Shown piece by piece: positions 36,763 through 44,269 of a DNA stretch of 51,592 nucleotides (the stretch's first letter is position 1; the number at the start of each line of letters is the position of its first letter). The notes under the pieces are model-generated. The model saw only the letters and a list, made by a program, of their open reading frames with translations. It made no database searches and was not told the DNA's origin. Both the position numbers and the translations under genes were made by a program. This DNA comes from Verrucomicrobiota bacterium JB024 (lineage in GTDB: Bacteria; Verrucomicrobiota; Verrucomicrobiia; Opitutales; Cerasicoccaceae): NCBI GenBank assembly GCA_030673825.1, contig JAUTCS010000004.1, positions 1 to 51,592 of the forward strand, given 5' to 3'.

Positions 36763-37764
36763 ATGCCTCGTTGGTTCCCATATATAGCTCTTGCAGGGGG
36801 AGCACTTATTCTGGTTACAGGATATGTGCTGTGGAGGCCCAGTAGCCGCGTCGAAGAAACGGAGTCTCTTTTTGACCGTAAGGATTTGTCGAGTGAAAGA
36901 AATGATTTGCAGCTTTTGACAGCGACTCCTCCTTATGAGGATTCCTTAGCGGATGACGCATCAGAGCCCGATGAGCCGTCTAGTGACCAAGAGGTAAATA
37001 TGATGGGCAAGCAGAGCACCACGCGGTTGCCTGAAATGTTGGTATCCGTTATTGGCGAGATTGATCTGACGGTGCCAGAGCGCCTGAACAATCTTCACCA
37101 GCTTGTACTTTCCTCGGATGAAATCGATCAGTTATACAGCTTTCTTGCCGATGATGGGAATTTTACTGGACTCAGTGAGGAGCGCTTAATGTGGCTCAAG
37201 AATGATATCATGACCTACTTGAGAGACCATGATGAAAGCGACGAGCGCTACCTTAACGCCCTTAGCTCACTGTTTTTAGAGCCTGATCAGAATATTGTCA
37301 TTCGTGACTATGCTCTTCAGCACTTAAGTGTTTGGGCCGAGCAGGGTGATGGAGCAGAAAAAGTTATTCCGCTGTTGTGGAAAGGCTCACAAGAGACGGA
37401 TGGGACTATCGCTGGAACATCGCTTCTTGCTCTTGAAAGACTGGACCGAGCAGGCTTGTTCCAGGATCCTGATGAGGACATCGCTGAGATGGCTTTTGCC
37501 GTCGTGTCTGACCCTAGCTTCTCTACGGCGTCGAGGGCTTCGGCTTTGCAGGTCTTGTCACGCTTTAATGCGCAATCTGCCCAATTGAGGGCTGTTGAGA
37601 TATTACAAGCGTCATCGCCTCAGGACGCCATGTTGCAGGTTTCCGCTATCGGGGTTTTGAAAAATGCGGGGACGGATTCGGAGTACCAGCAACTGCTTAG
37701 CGATTTCATGACTCACCCCGACACGCGAATTCGAAGAGCCGCTAACCTTGCGCTGAAAAAATGA
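36763..37764 (+). CDS. Membrane-anchored HEAT-like protein (paralogue of the 30771 gene)
   Basis: A 333-residue protein starting two bases after the giant gene stop (MPRWFPYIALAGGALILVTG, an N-terminal anchor). An acidic, disordered linker (about 35-85) precedes a helical solenoid: DYALQHLSVWAEQGDGAEKV, GTSLLALERL, ASRASALQVLSRF and VSAIGVLKNAG, ending IRRAANLALKK. The phrase order matches the minus-strand gene at 30771-31691. Its stop overlaps the start of the next gene (ATGA), so translation is coupled. It may scaffold the giant protein or the protease in the periplasm. Confidence 0.78.
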   Translation: MPRWFPYIALAGGALILVTGYVLWRPSSRVEETESLFDRKDLSSERNDLQLLTATPPYEDSLADDASEPDEPSSDQEVNMMGKQSTTRLPEMLVSVIGEIDLTVPERLNNLHQLVLSSDEIDQLYSFLADDGNFTGLSEERLMWLKNDIMTYLRDHDESDERYLNALSSLFLEPDQNIVIRDYALQHLSVWAEQGDGAEKVIPLLWKGSQETDGTIAGTSLLALERLDRAGLFQDPDEDIAEMAFAVVSDPSFSTASRASALQVLSRFNAQSAQLRAVEILQASSPQDAMLQVSAIGVLKNAGTDSEYQQLLSDFMTHPDTRIRRAANLALKK

Positions 37765-40154
37765 ATATTAGCAGGTATATATTCCTTTCATGTACATTTT
37801 GGTATGCTGCCATCGCAGTGGCTTTGGCGTCCGATCCTGGCAATGTGCCCCCCGATGATTCTGACTGTGAGTCACATACACGAAAGCAGTTCTTTAATTC
37901 ATACACTACCCAATGGTATCAGGGGGAATATGTGAATACAACATACTGCGCTGATGGAAGCGTAAATGAGGTATTCTATAAATTTCATTTGTGTTGGGTT
38001 CTTATCGAAAAGGAACAAACCTACTATACCGGTGGAACCAATTGCCCATCTGATAGTGCTTGGGTCGCCACAGGGGAGACCAAACGTGGTGCGGAAGTTG
38101 GGTGGCCTCAGACGAGGGCTGTTACTGATAACGGATGCTCAACAGAACGTGAGGACGACGACGACGATGGTAAGACATCGGGTGGCGGAGGCAATGACGA
38201 TTGCGATGGCGATGGTATTCCGAATAGTATAGACGCAACGCCTGGTTGTGATGATGACGATGATGATCCCTCTGAGTGTTATACGCTCAGTGAAACAAAT
38301 CGAGACGCATCTCAAGACAATAGCTGTGTTACCTACTACGAGCCGGATTATATTCCTCCCGCAGATGACGCAAGTACATTGCCAAATCCAAATGGACTTA
38401 ATATTATCTATGAGAGCATCGGAGAGGTTATACCGCGTCCAGGCTTTTCTCAATTCGGCGAAATCCCGGATGATCCAGAAAATGTTGTTACATACCTGAA
38501 GAAAGTGTACACCCGTGCCCGTGATGGCGGAAATGGATGCTTCGAGGACGGTGGTACCGTATATGGAAAAACTACCTATGAGTATGATACTTCCTCACTT
38601 GAGCGTTGCACCAGCTACGAGGGCTATGATTATACATGGTATAAATCAGGTGAAACTATCGATTCTGGGGAAACTGACACGTCTAAGTGGACAACGACTC
38701 AATTTACCTACGGAGATAATAAGACATTTAACGTTAAGTACTCATATGAATTGACTAATTCCTTTACGACTTCCCAATTTCGTCAGTATGCGGAGGGTGT
38801 AATGCCTGATTTTTCAGGTAAGTATCCATATGCATCTTCTAATTCTCTAGGTATATCAGCATCTTACGATCTTGATGGTTCCTCAACCATCTACTATAGA
38901 AAAGTTAAATTTAAATTCAAATGGGGGTCAAATGTAACTGCCGACCAGCGCCATCCGGTTGTATACTTTGTTGTATTCATTCCTGAAGATGATCCAGATA
39001 CCGCAACCGATGAAAGTGACAATTTTCAGATAATATATTCAAAAACTATAACCTGGGACGGTGCCTCATCTGAATCTCCTATGTCATATGAGTTGGATCC
39101 CGGCGCGATTGACTCTAGCAAGGATGGTGTTTATCGTTTGCTATATGTAGATTTGATTTCACCTGCCGGTGGCGCGAACAACGATCCTATTAATCTACCG
39201 ATTGATGGTGGAGATGGAACGGGCGCAGTTACAAGCGGAGCGAATGAATTCACCTTTTCTGCGGCAAATCCAGGAGTACTAACGATCCCATTCCAGGCAT
39301 CAGTGTCTGGTCCTCTTACTGCGCAGCAAATTAGCAGTCTGGTGACATTTACCGTCGAGAACATTGGGCAGGCGCCGACTTGGGATTCGGCGAATCCTGG
39401 AGGGCTGGCAAGTGTCCAAAACGGCAGTTTGACGGCCAAGGCGACTTTTACAGGCCTACCAGCGAATAATACAGATTTCGGAACGAAAACAGTTTCAGTG
39501 AAATTGGGAAGTCAAGTTGCAGAGGAGGCCGAGATTGAGGTGTTTTTCCGGCGTGATGAGAAGAATCATCCAGGGCCTAAAAACGGTATTACACCAAATT
39601 GGCTTTATTACTGGCTGCAAACGCTTACACCCCTAGGCCCAAATCCTAAATTCAACTATGACGTGAGCTCATACTATGATCCTAGTACCAATGCTATCTT
39701 TCTGAGTGATGGCGATAGGGGTAGCTACGATGCTCCTTATGGTAAGAATAATCCGTTAGAAGGTATCGACAACTTTGCTTGGACGGTATTTCATGAAAGT
39801 CAGCACTATTTAGATTGGGTGAATTATTGGGATGTCGAAAATGATGGTATTACTAATTGGCAGAACGCCTATGGTGGGCTAGATCCTAATGACAATAAAG
39901 ATCCACATGAAACTTCAAGGGGCGGAAGCGACTATTTACCTAACTATGTTGAAGATGTGAATCTTAATCAAGATTACGACCAAGGAGATTTATATGATTG
40001 GTCTAATGGCTTAACTGGTAATCCTCCTTCTACGATAATTGATGATGCTGAAGATTACACCTGTCAGCGTCACACAAGTGTCGTCGGTGATCATTCCCTC
40101 GACTGGGCGGATCCTGGAATGCAACATAATACACTTGATGTATATCATGACTAA
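37761..40154 (+). CDS. Secreted putative zinc metalloprotease (HESQH) with acidic repeats
   Basis: A 797-residue exported protein (signal peptide YIFLSCTFWYAAIAVALASD). The N-terminal third has many cysteines and a polyaspartate region near 130-172 with one calcium-type repeat (DCDGDGIPNS). The middle is beta-rich. The C-terminal part has FHESQHYLDWVNYW at residues 677-690, that is an HExxH zincin motif with H678, E679 and H682, followed by acidic, D/N-rich segments that may bind calcium. A third zinc ligand cannot be fixed without a model, so activity is a proposal. The start overlaps the previous stop by 4 bases and its stop overlaps the next gene by 8. Codon use is markedly AT-rich. Confidence 0.72.
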   Translation: MNISRYIFLSCTFWYAAIAVALASDPGNVPPDDSDCESHTRKQFFNSYTTQWYQGEYVNTTYCADGSVNEVFYKFHLCWVLIEKEQTYYTGGTNCPSDSAWVATGETKRGAEVGWPQTRAVTDNGCSTEREDDDDDGKTSGGGGNDDCDGDGIPNSIDATPGCDDDDDDPSECYTLSETNRDASQDNSCVTYYEPDYIPPADDASTLPNPNGLNIIYESIGEVIPRPGFSQFGEIPDDPENVVTYLKKVYTRARDGGNGCFEDGGTVYGKTTYEYDTSSLERCTSYEGYDYTWYKSGETIDSGETDTSKWTTTQFTYGDNKTFNVKYSYELTNSFTTSQFRQYAEGVMPDFSGKYPYASSNSLGISASYDLDGSSTIYYRKVKFKFKWGSNVTADQRHPVVYFVVFIPEDDPDTATDESDNFQIIYSKTITWDGASSESPMSYELDPGAIDSSKDGVYRLLYVDLISPAGGANNDPINLPIDGGDGTGAVTSGANEFTFSAANPGVLTIPFQASVSGPLTAQQISSLVTFTVENIGQAPTWDSANPGGLASVQNGSLTAKATFTGLPANNTDFGTKTVSVKLGSQVAEEAEIEVFFRRDEKNHPGPKNGITPNWLYYWLQTLTPLGPNPKFNYDVSSYYDPSTNAIFLSDGDRGSYDAPYGKNNPLEGIDNFAWTVFHESQHYLDWVNYWDVENDGITNWQNAYGGLDPNDNKDPHETSRGGSDYLPNYVEDVNLNQDYDQGDLYDWSNGLTGNPPSTIIDDAEDYTCQRHTSVVGDHSLDWADPGMQHNTLDVYHD

Positions 40155-41058
40155 TAATTTTTATGCATTGTGCCTAGTCGGCCTACTTTGTTTTTTTGGG
40201 GTTGCTACAGCTAAGCCCATTGATTTAGTGGAAGCCGATCAGGTTATGCCGATTCTCGAAAAATTGCGCATAAAAGCAGTTAAGAATGAGACTCTTAGTG
40301 AAGGTGATCTGCTATACATGGATAATATCTTGAGAGGTGGAAGCCCTTACACTGTTGCTCATGTTTCATGGATAATAGAAATAGCTGGTGAGTCTGCTGC
40401 TTCACTCAAAGATAGCCTAGATGTGTCTCGACATAGAGGCTTGGGGTTCGCCGATGCTCAGCTAGCCCTCGCTCAATATGCGATTGACTCAGTCGGCATG
40501 CCTAGCGAAAAGCGTGTTAATGGATTGTTGGTTTTGTCGCAGACTGCCGACAATTATCTTAAATTAGAAATTGCTAAAAGATTATTATTGACTAGCGATT
40601 ACAGGGATGATGGCAAGTCTCTTGTCGGTCAGATAGATACAAGCAATAGCCCAATCCTGAGGTATCAGCTTATGCAGGTAGTGGCTGATTACGATTTGGA
40701 TAGTGGCATTGCGGGAATAGCAGAATACGCTCCGGTAACGGATAATTCTTATTTTTCATTTAATGATGACATATCTAGTTCAGGTGGAATTAGGTTTAGC
40801 AGTATCCTTGATGGTGTGACCTTGTATTCAAGGGATAGAATTTGGGAAAAAAATGAGGACCATGAGGGAGAAAATGGTGCGCCATTGGAGCCCAAAACGG
40901 TTGCTGTCAGTAAGCGGATTGCACTGGACGATGGTGGGGCTGTCGGGCCAATAAACAAAGATGATGCTTTGAGCGATGATAGCTATATATATATAGTTAT
41001 GGTAGTTTTATTATCGGTAATTGTGATTGTGATTTTAGTGTTGCGTAAAAATAGGTAG
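40147..41058 (+). CDS. Exported helical protein with C-terminal membrane anchor
   Basis: A 303-residue protein. It has a signal peptide (FYALCLVGLLCFFGVATAKP), a helical body of about 200 residues (ADAQLALAQYAIDSVGMPSE, VNGLLVLSQTADNYLKLEIA) with a solenoid feel, an acidic linker, and a terminal membrane span ending in basic residues (YIYIVMVVLLSVIVIVILVL then RKNR). This topology (signal peptide, body, one span, short basic tail) resembles sortase-like or PEP-CTERM tails, but no sorting box is visible. It is the last of the four overlapping genes. I do not recognise the family. Confidence 0.68.
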   Translation: MTNNFYALCLVGLLCFFGVATAKPIDLVEADQVMPILEKLRIKAVKNETLSEGDLLYMDNILRGGSPYTVAHVSWIIEIAGESAASLKDSLDVSRHRGLGFADAQLALAQYAIDSVGMPSEKRVNGLLVLSQTADNYLKLEIAKRLLLTSDYRDDGKSLVGQIDTSNSPILRYQLMQVVADYDLDSGIAGIAEYAPVTDNSYFSFNDDISSSGGIRFSSILDGVTLYSRDRIWEKNEDHEGENGAPLEPKTVAVSKRIALDDGGAVGPINKDDALSDDSYIYIVMVVLLSVIVIVILVLRKNR

Positions 41059-41238
41059 GCCGCGTGGACAGGAGATTTAGCTTATAATTATATGTGCTGT
41101 ATCGCGTGAAATGCATGCGCATATGTTTGCAATGGATTCGCACTACTTTCCGAGGATATGCCAGTGTGTGTGGTGACGTGATTTGTGTTAAGCCCCCATT
41201 TGTGGATGCAAGTTGCCAGCTTAAATTTTGATTCTTTA

Positions 41239-41895
41239 ATGATGCTAAATATTATAATGTTCGGTACTGTTCTAACCTGTTTTATTTCTTTAACATCTTA
41301 CGCTGGTTTGGCTTGGGAAAATGTTGTGTCTAAAGAGGACCTAGGCGTTCGAGATGAAGTGGCAATTGCTCAATTTGCATTTAAAAATACTGGTCCAGGT
41401 TATGTTGTCATCGACGAAATACGCACAAGTTGCGGTTGTACGACTGCTGAACTGGAGAAGATGGAATATGCACCTGGTGAGTCAGGGACGATCGAGGCTG
41501 TATTTAATGTAGGAAATAGGCATGGTTTTCAGCGTAAGAAAATATTTGTTTACTTTGCTGGTGATAAAAAACCTATTGAGCTGACAATGGAGGTGAATAT
41601 CCCGACTGTATTTGTTGTGAATCCGAGTATAGTCTATTGGAAGAAAGGTGATGCCGCTGCACCTCAGACCATTAAATTGATTAATGAGCAAAAAGACGCG
41701 ATCAATATCACTTCAATAAAATACAACTCGGATTATTTTGATTGCGTACTGGAGCCCGTAGAAGTCGGAAGGAAGTATCAGATTCACGTTCGCCCCCTGA
41801 GTACGAATCTAAAGATACGAGCAAATATTGAGATTAATACTGATTGGCCTAAAGATAAACCTGTATCCTACACGATTACGGCATATGTGAAATAG
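41239..41895 (+). CDS. Exported DUF1573-domain protein
   Basis: A 218-residue protein from ATG 41239 (MMLNIIMFGTVLTCFISLTS, signal peptide); a GTG at 41185 would add 18 residues. Residues 25-120 contain the DUF1573 signature: IAQFAFKNTGPGYVVIDEIR, then TSCGCTTAEL and YAPGESGTIEAVFN. A second immunoglobulin-like domain follows (IVYWKKGD, TIKLINEQ). DUF1573 proteins are common, poorly characterised envelope proteins in Bacteroidota and Verrucomicrobiota. The gap of 180 bases from the operon, with a TATAAT at about 41081, allows separate transcription. Confidence 0.82.
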   Translation: MMLNIIMFGTVLTCFISLTSYAGLAWENVVSKEDLGVRDEVAIAQFAFKNTGPGYVVIDEIRTSCGCTTAELEKMEYAPGESGTIEAVFNVGNRHGFQRKKIFVYFAGDKKPIELTMEVNIPTVFVVNPSIVYWKKGDAAAPQTIKLINEQKDAINITSIKYNSDYFDCVLEPVEVGRKYQIHVRPLSTNLKIRANIEINTDWPKDKPVSYTITAYVK

Positions 41896-42013
41896 TATGG
41901 GATGCACTTCAATGCGACTGTGTGCGACTCAATTACCTTAATTGAGCCTTGACTGAGAAATGCAAGAAGTCGCTATTTGCTGGTAAACAGTGACTTATGC
42001 GTGGGTGTCCGCG

Positions 42014-42027
42014 TCCCGCCACCTCCA
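42014..42027 (+). other. Candidate attR, copy of the tmRNA 3' end
   Basis: TCCCGCCACCTCCA is identical and in the same orientation as 28989-29002. The sequences before and after differ, as expected for the far end of an integrated element. Confidence 0.55.
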
Positions 42028-42292
42028 GTGCTGCCACCTAAATCCCTCTTTGTGCTATTAAACAATGGTATGGACCGGATGTTAAGTGAGACCTGCCCGG
42101 AGAGGGGGGGGCGAACTCATTCGTAAATTAAAGCGGATTGACTTTGATTATGTCGTCCGTGGAGTGCTTGACAGCGCAAGTTGCTAAGCATATTCGGCAT
42201 AAATCTGATACAAAAACCGACTCAGTACGTTTGTGTCGGACAAAAAGAATCCCTTTAAAATAGAGGATTGGGGGCGATGGGGTCATTTTTCA

Positions 42293-42305
42293 GCCACCTC
42301 CACGG
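42293..42305 (+). other. Second partial copy of the ssrA junction
   Basis: GCCACCTCCACGG matches 28993-29005, that is the end of the tmRNA plus the first three bases of the island. It could be the remnant of a second integration or chance. Confidence 0.35.
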
Positions 42306-42397
42306 GGGCAATCGAGGCAATTGATGAGTGCTGGCTCTCATTCCTTTTCCATGTTCGTTTATCCAAAGTGCCCAGTAAGGGCCGACCACTGAACTCC

Positions 42398-43627
42398 CTA
42401 GGTAAGCGTCTTACGAAGCTTTTGGATGCGTGATCGAATCATCACATCTATCGATTGCTGAGTCTCATTGTCTGGGGCGCAGCAAAGCTCTTCCAAGGAA
42501 TCGGCGAACTGCAAAGTTTGTTTGCGGGCTTGGTTGGGTGAAAAACCAATGCTCTCCCAGTATTTTTCCCAATCTCTAAGCCGAAGCTCAGCCGGCAGAT
42601 CGGTCTTTCCGATTTTCATAGCCATTTTAGGTGAGAGCTCGGAATAACAGGCAGTACTGACGAGGTCGTAAAGGGGTGCCAGACGGACCGAATAGGGTTC
42701 TACTTCAGGGGAATAGAGCAGCGAAAAGTTTTTGCCGTGGGCGTCGTTATTGCCGATCAGGAAATTGAAGAGCACTGCGTTGAACAGTTGGATGAGGTCG
42801 CGAGCGGGGCTGGCGGAGGCTGTGCGTACCAGTTCAAAGCACTCTGCCAGTCCCGGGCCTCCTTCCGATTGATATTTGATGCGCGTCGGGATACCCAGTG
42901 CCTGGCAGAAATCCTCCTGATGAAGCCGGACAACCATACTGTTTTGCAGGATGCGGTCGTAGCGGGTGATCAAGAGGCAGCTGTGGGGACCGAACTGGCG
43001 GGGGGCGGCCTCGCAGGTGGGCAAGCCGGTTTTAGCGGCGAGATGGAGGCAGTAGGCCTCATTTTCCACCAGGCCGGGGAAGCGTTCTAATTCGGGTTTT
43101 AAGATATGGGTGCTCGGCGATTCATGGAGCGGAATCGCAAAGCCGTTTTCATTGACGCGCAGAGCGACTTTGTTTTGCGCCCCGGCCAAGGAAAGGCGGA
43201 TTTCAGCCTTACCCGCCAGTAACGGGCGTTGTGGCAATTGATCCAGTAGGGCGATCAATTCTCCTTCGGAAATAGGCTCGTAGCTATTCGTTGCCGGAAC
43301 GGGTTTTTCCCCGGGCGACATGAGGGAGACGGACCCCGCGCATTCACCCCCAATTTCCCGCAGCATCGCGAAATCGTTTCGAGGAGTGATACCAAGATTC
43401 TTGGCGATGATTTCACGGTTGTATTCTTCGGGCAATAATCCTCCGAAGAAACCGACGCATTCCCGTTCGCTGAATTTCTCCGATCTCAGTGGAAGCGACT
43501 GGGAGAGTGGGCGGGCTTTAGGATTATTGAGCCAAGAATCGCTATAGGCGAAGGATAGGTTTCCTTCGCGGTTTTGGGCAAGGATACCGACCTCACTTCC
43601 CTGAAGGTAGACGAGGAGTTGCTTCAT
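42398..43627 (-). CDS. hipA: HipA-family serine/threonine kinase toxin
   Basis: A 409-residue kinase from ATG 43627 (MKQLLVYLQGSEVGILAQNR). In known systems HipA phosphorylates glutamyl-tRNA synthetase and causes growth arrest and persistence; HipB blocks it and represses the operon. Landmarks: the N-terminal subdomain (SLPLRSEKFSERE, FFGGLLPEE), the SLAGAQNKVAL loop with the autophosphorylated serine, a HILKPE lysine, the catalytic NNDAHGKNFSLLY and APLYDLVST metal site. All look intact. The start overlaps the hipB stop (ATGA). The operon is at the right flank of the ssrA island and may be part of the mobile region. Confidence 0.92.
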   Translation of the reverse strand: MKQLLVYLQGSEVGILAQNREGNLSFAYSDSWLNNPKARPLSQSLPLRSEKFSERECVGFFGGLLPEEYNREIIAKNLGITPRNDFAMLREIGGECAGSVSLMSPGEKPVPATNSYEPISEGELIALLDQLPQRPLLAGKAEIRLSLAGAQNKVALRVNENGFAIPLHESPSTHILKPELERFPGLVENEAYCLHLAAKTGLPTCEAAPRQFGPHSCLLITRYDRILQNSMVVRLHQEDFCQALGIPTRIKYQSEGGPGLAECFELVRTASASPARDLIQLFNAVLFNFLIGNNDAHGKNFSLLYSPEVEPYSVRLAPLYDLVSTACYSELSPKMAMKIGKTDLPAELRLRDWEKYWESIGFSPNQARKQTLQFADSLEELCCAPDNETQQSIDVMIRSRIQKLRKTLT

Positions 43628-43833
43628 GGCTGCTGAATCAGTTCGACCTGGATTCCCAGACAACGTGCGACATGCAGGGCCTTGCCGATTTGACTGGTTG
43701 GTTTGCCATTTTCCAGATCCGAGATGAAGCGAGGGGCGGTGTTGGCCGTCATGGCCAACTCCTGTTGAGTGAGTCCTTGCGCTTTACGCGCTCTGCGGAT
43801 TGCTTGGCCGAATGTTTTTGGGTCCATACTCAT
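43624..43833 (-). CDS. hipB: HipB-type antitoxin, XRE family
   Basis: A 69-residue XRE repressor (KTFGQAIRRARKAQGLTQQE, then PRFISDLENGKPTSQ) that binds HipA and the operon operators. The second methionine at 43827 is an alternative start. Translation is coupled to hipA by the 4-base overlap. Three palindromic operators lie upstream; the nearest is five bases from the start codon, so binding would also mask the ribosome site. Confidence 0.93.
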   Translation of the reverse strand: MSMDPKTFGQAIRRARKAQGLTQQELAMTANTAPRFISDLENGKPTSQIGKALHVARCLGIQVELIQQP

Positions 43834-43836
43834 TTT

Positions 43837-43951
43837 ATTCCCGATCGGTATTATATAGGCTGTCGGATGTGCAAATCAAGGACATCATTACCGGTCGGTA
43901 ATATCTTGGGCGTGCATTTCAGGACACTACTTATTTTTACCGATCGGTAAT
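43837..43951 (-). promoter_or_regulatory. Three HipB operators spaced 50 and 49 bases apart
   Basis: Palindromes with cores CCGATCGG at 43841-43848, CCGGTCGG at 43891-43898 and CCGATCGG at 43940-43947. The outer two-thirds follow TTACCGRTCGGTAA, best at 43937-43950; the first copy is degenerate on one side (TTCCCGATCGGTATTA). Centres are at 43844.5, 43894.5 and 43943.5, so spacing is close to five helical turns and the three sites face the same side of the DNA. Confidence 0.85.
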
Positions 43952-43953
43952 AA

Positions 43954-44185
43954 TATGGTTGCTCTGTTGTTGTGGACTATGTTTGCTACAGTTTTCCGTC
44001 TTCAGGGCCATATTTTCCGGAAGACTCACGGTATCATGTCTCGGCCAACCGCTTCCGTTTTATCCCTTTTAAAGACAGTGATAGTGCAGAGACCGACGCT
44101 GGCAGTTTGATCCTTTTCGGGAAAAGTACTTCCTTTGTAGGAATGAATCGGCCGAGAACTTGCATGTTCCAGCTGGCGAACTTAT
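43954..44185. other. Intergenic region without recognisable genes
   Basis: The stretch between the hipBA operators and the COG0523 gene has only short frames (78 codons at most) without family resemblance. It is AT-rich at the left and ends at the Zur-box-like site. Confidence 0.4.
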
Positions 44186-44206
44186 TAATGCAGGTTGTTT
44201 GCACTT
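44186..44206 (+). promoter_or_regulatory. Zur-box-like site upstream of the first COG0523 gene
   Basis: TAATGCA-GGTTG-TTTGCACTT, with AATGCA at 44187-44192 and TTTGCA at 44198-44203, 64 bases before the ATG at 44270. The same AATGCA-N5-TTTGCA-N-TT pattern lies upstream of the second COG0523 gene (50411-50437), as a perfect palindrome. The shared site next to two zinc GTPase genes and a Zur/Fur gene supports Zur control. Confidence 0.6.
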
Positions 44207-44269
44207 GACGCTGTTGCCAACATGGAGAATCCATAGGACACACTTATTGTAAGTATCTTTTATTTGCGT

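Larger units (their letters stand above)
29003..42027. mobile_element. Putative genomic island / decayed prophage integrated at ssrA
   Basis: The segment between the 14-base direct repeats, about 13 kb. It starts with phage remnants (tail fragment, holin) of host-like composition and continues with genes that are visibly richer in A and T than the flanking chromosome, most strongly from 37.8 to 41.9 kb. No integrase was found, so either it was lost or the element is a relic. The right end could instead lie at the third, partial copy (42293-42305). Its cargo is a set of exported and membrane-anchored proteins. Confidence 0.55.
41896..42397. other. Non-coding right end of the island with att-like repeats
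   Basis: No convincing gene. The frame at 42233-42433 (66 codons) overlaps hipA and has no support. The region holds the exact 14-base copy of the tmRNA 3' end at 42014-42027 and a partial copy at 42293-42305. Confidence 0.5.

Noticed and set aside
40947-41058. PEP-CTERM or LPXTG sorting signal at the end of the tail-anchored protein
   Set aside because: Signal-span-basic tail topology is present but no PEP or LPxTG-type box precedes the span.
42233-42433. 66-codon frame before hipA
   Set aside because: Overlaps the hipA 3' end, has no family resemblance, and lies in a region of decayed mobile DNA.
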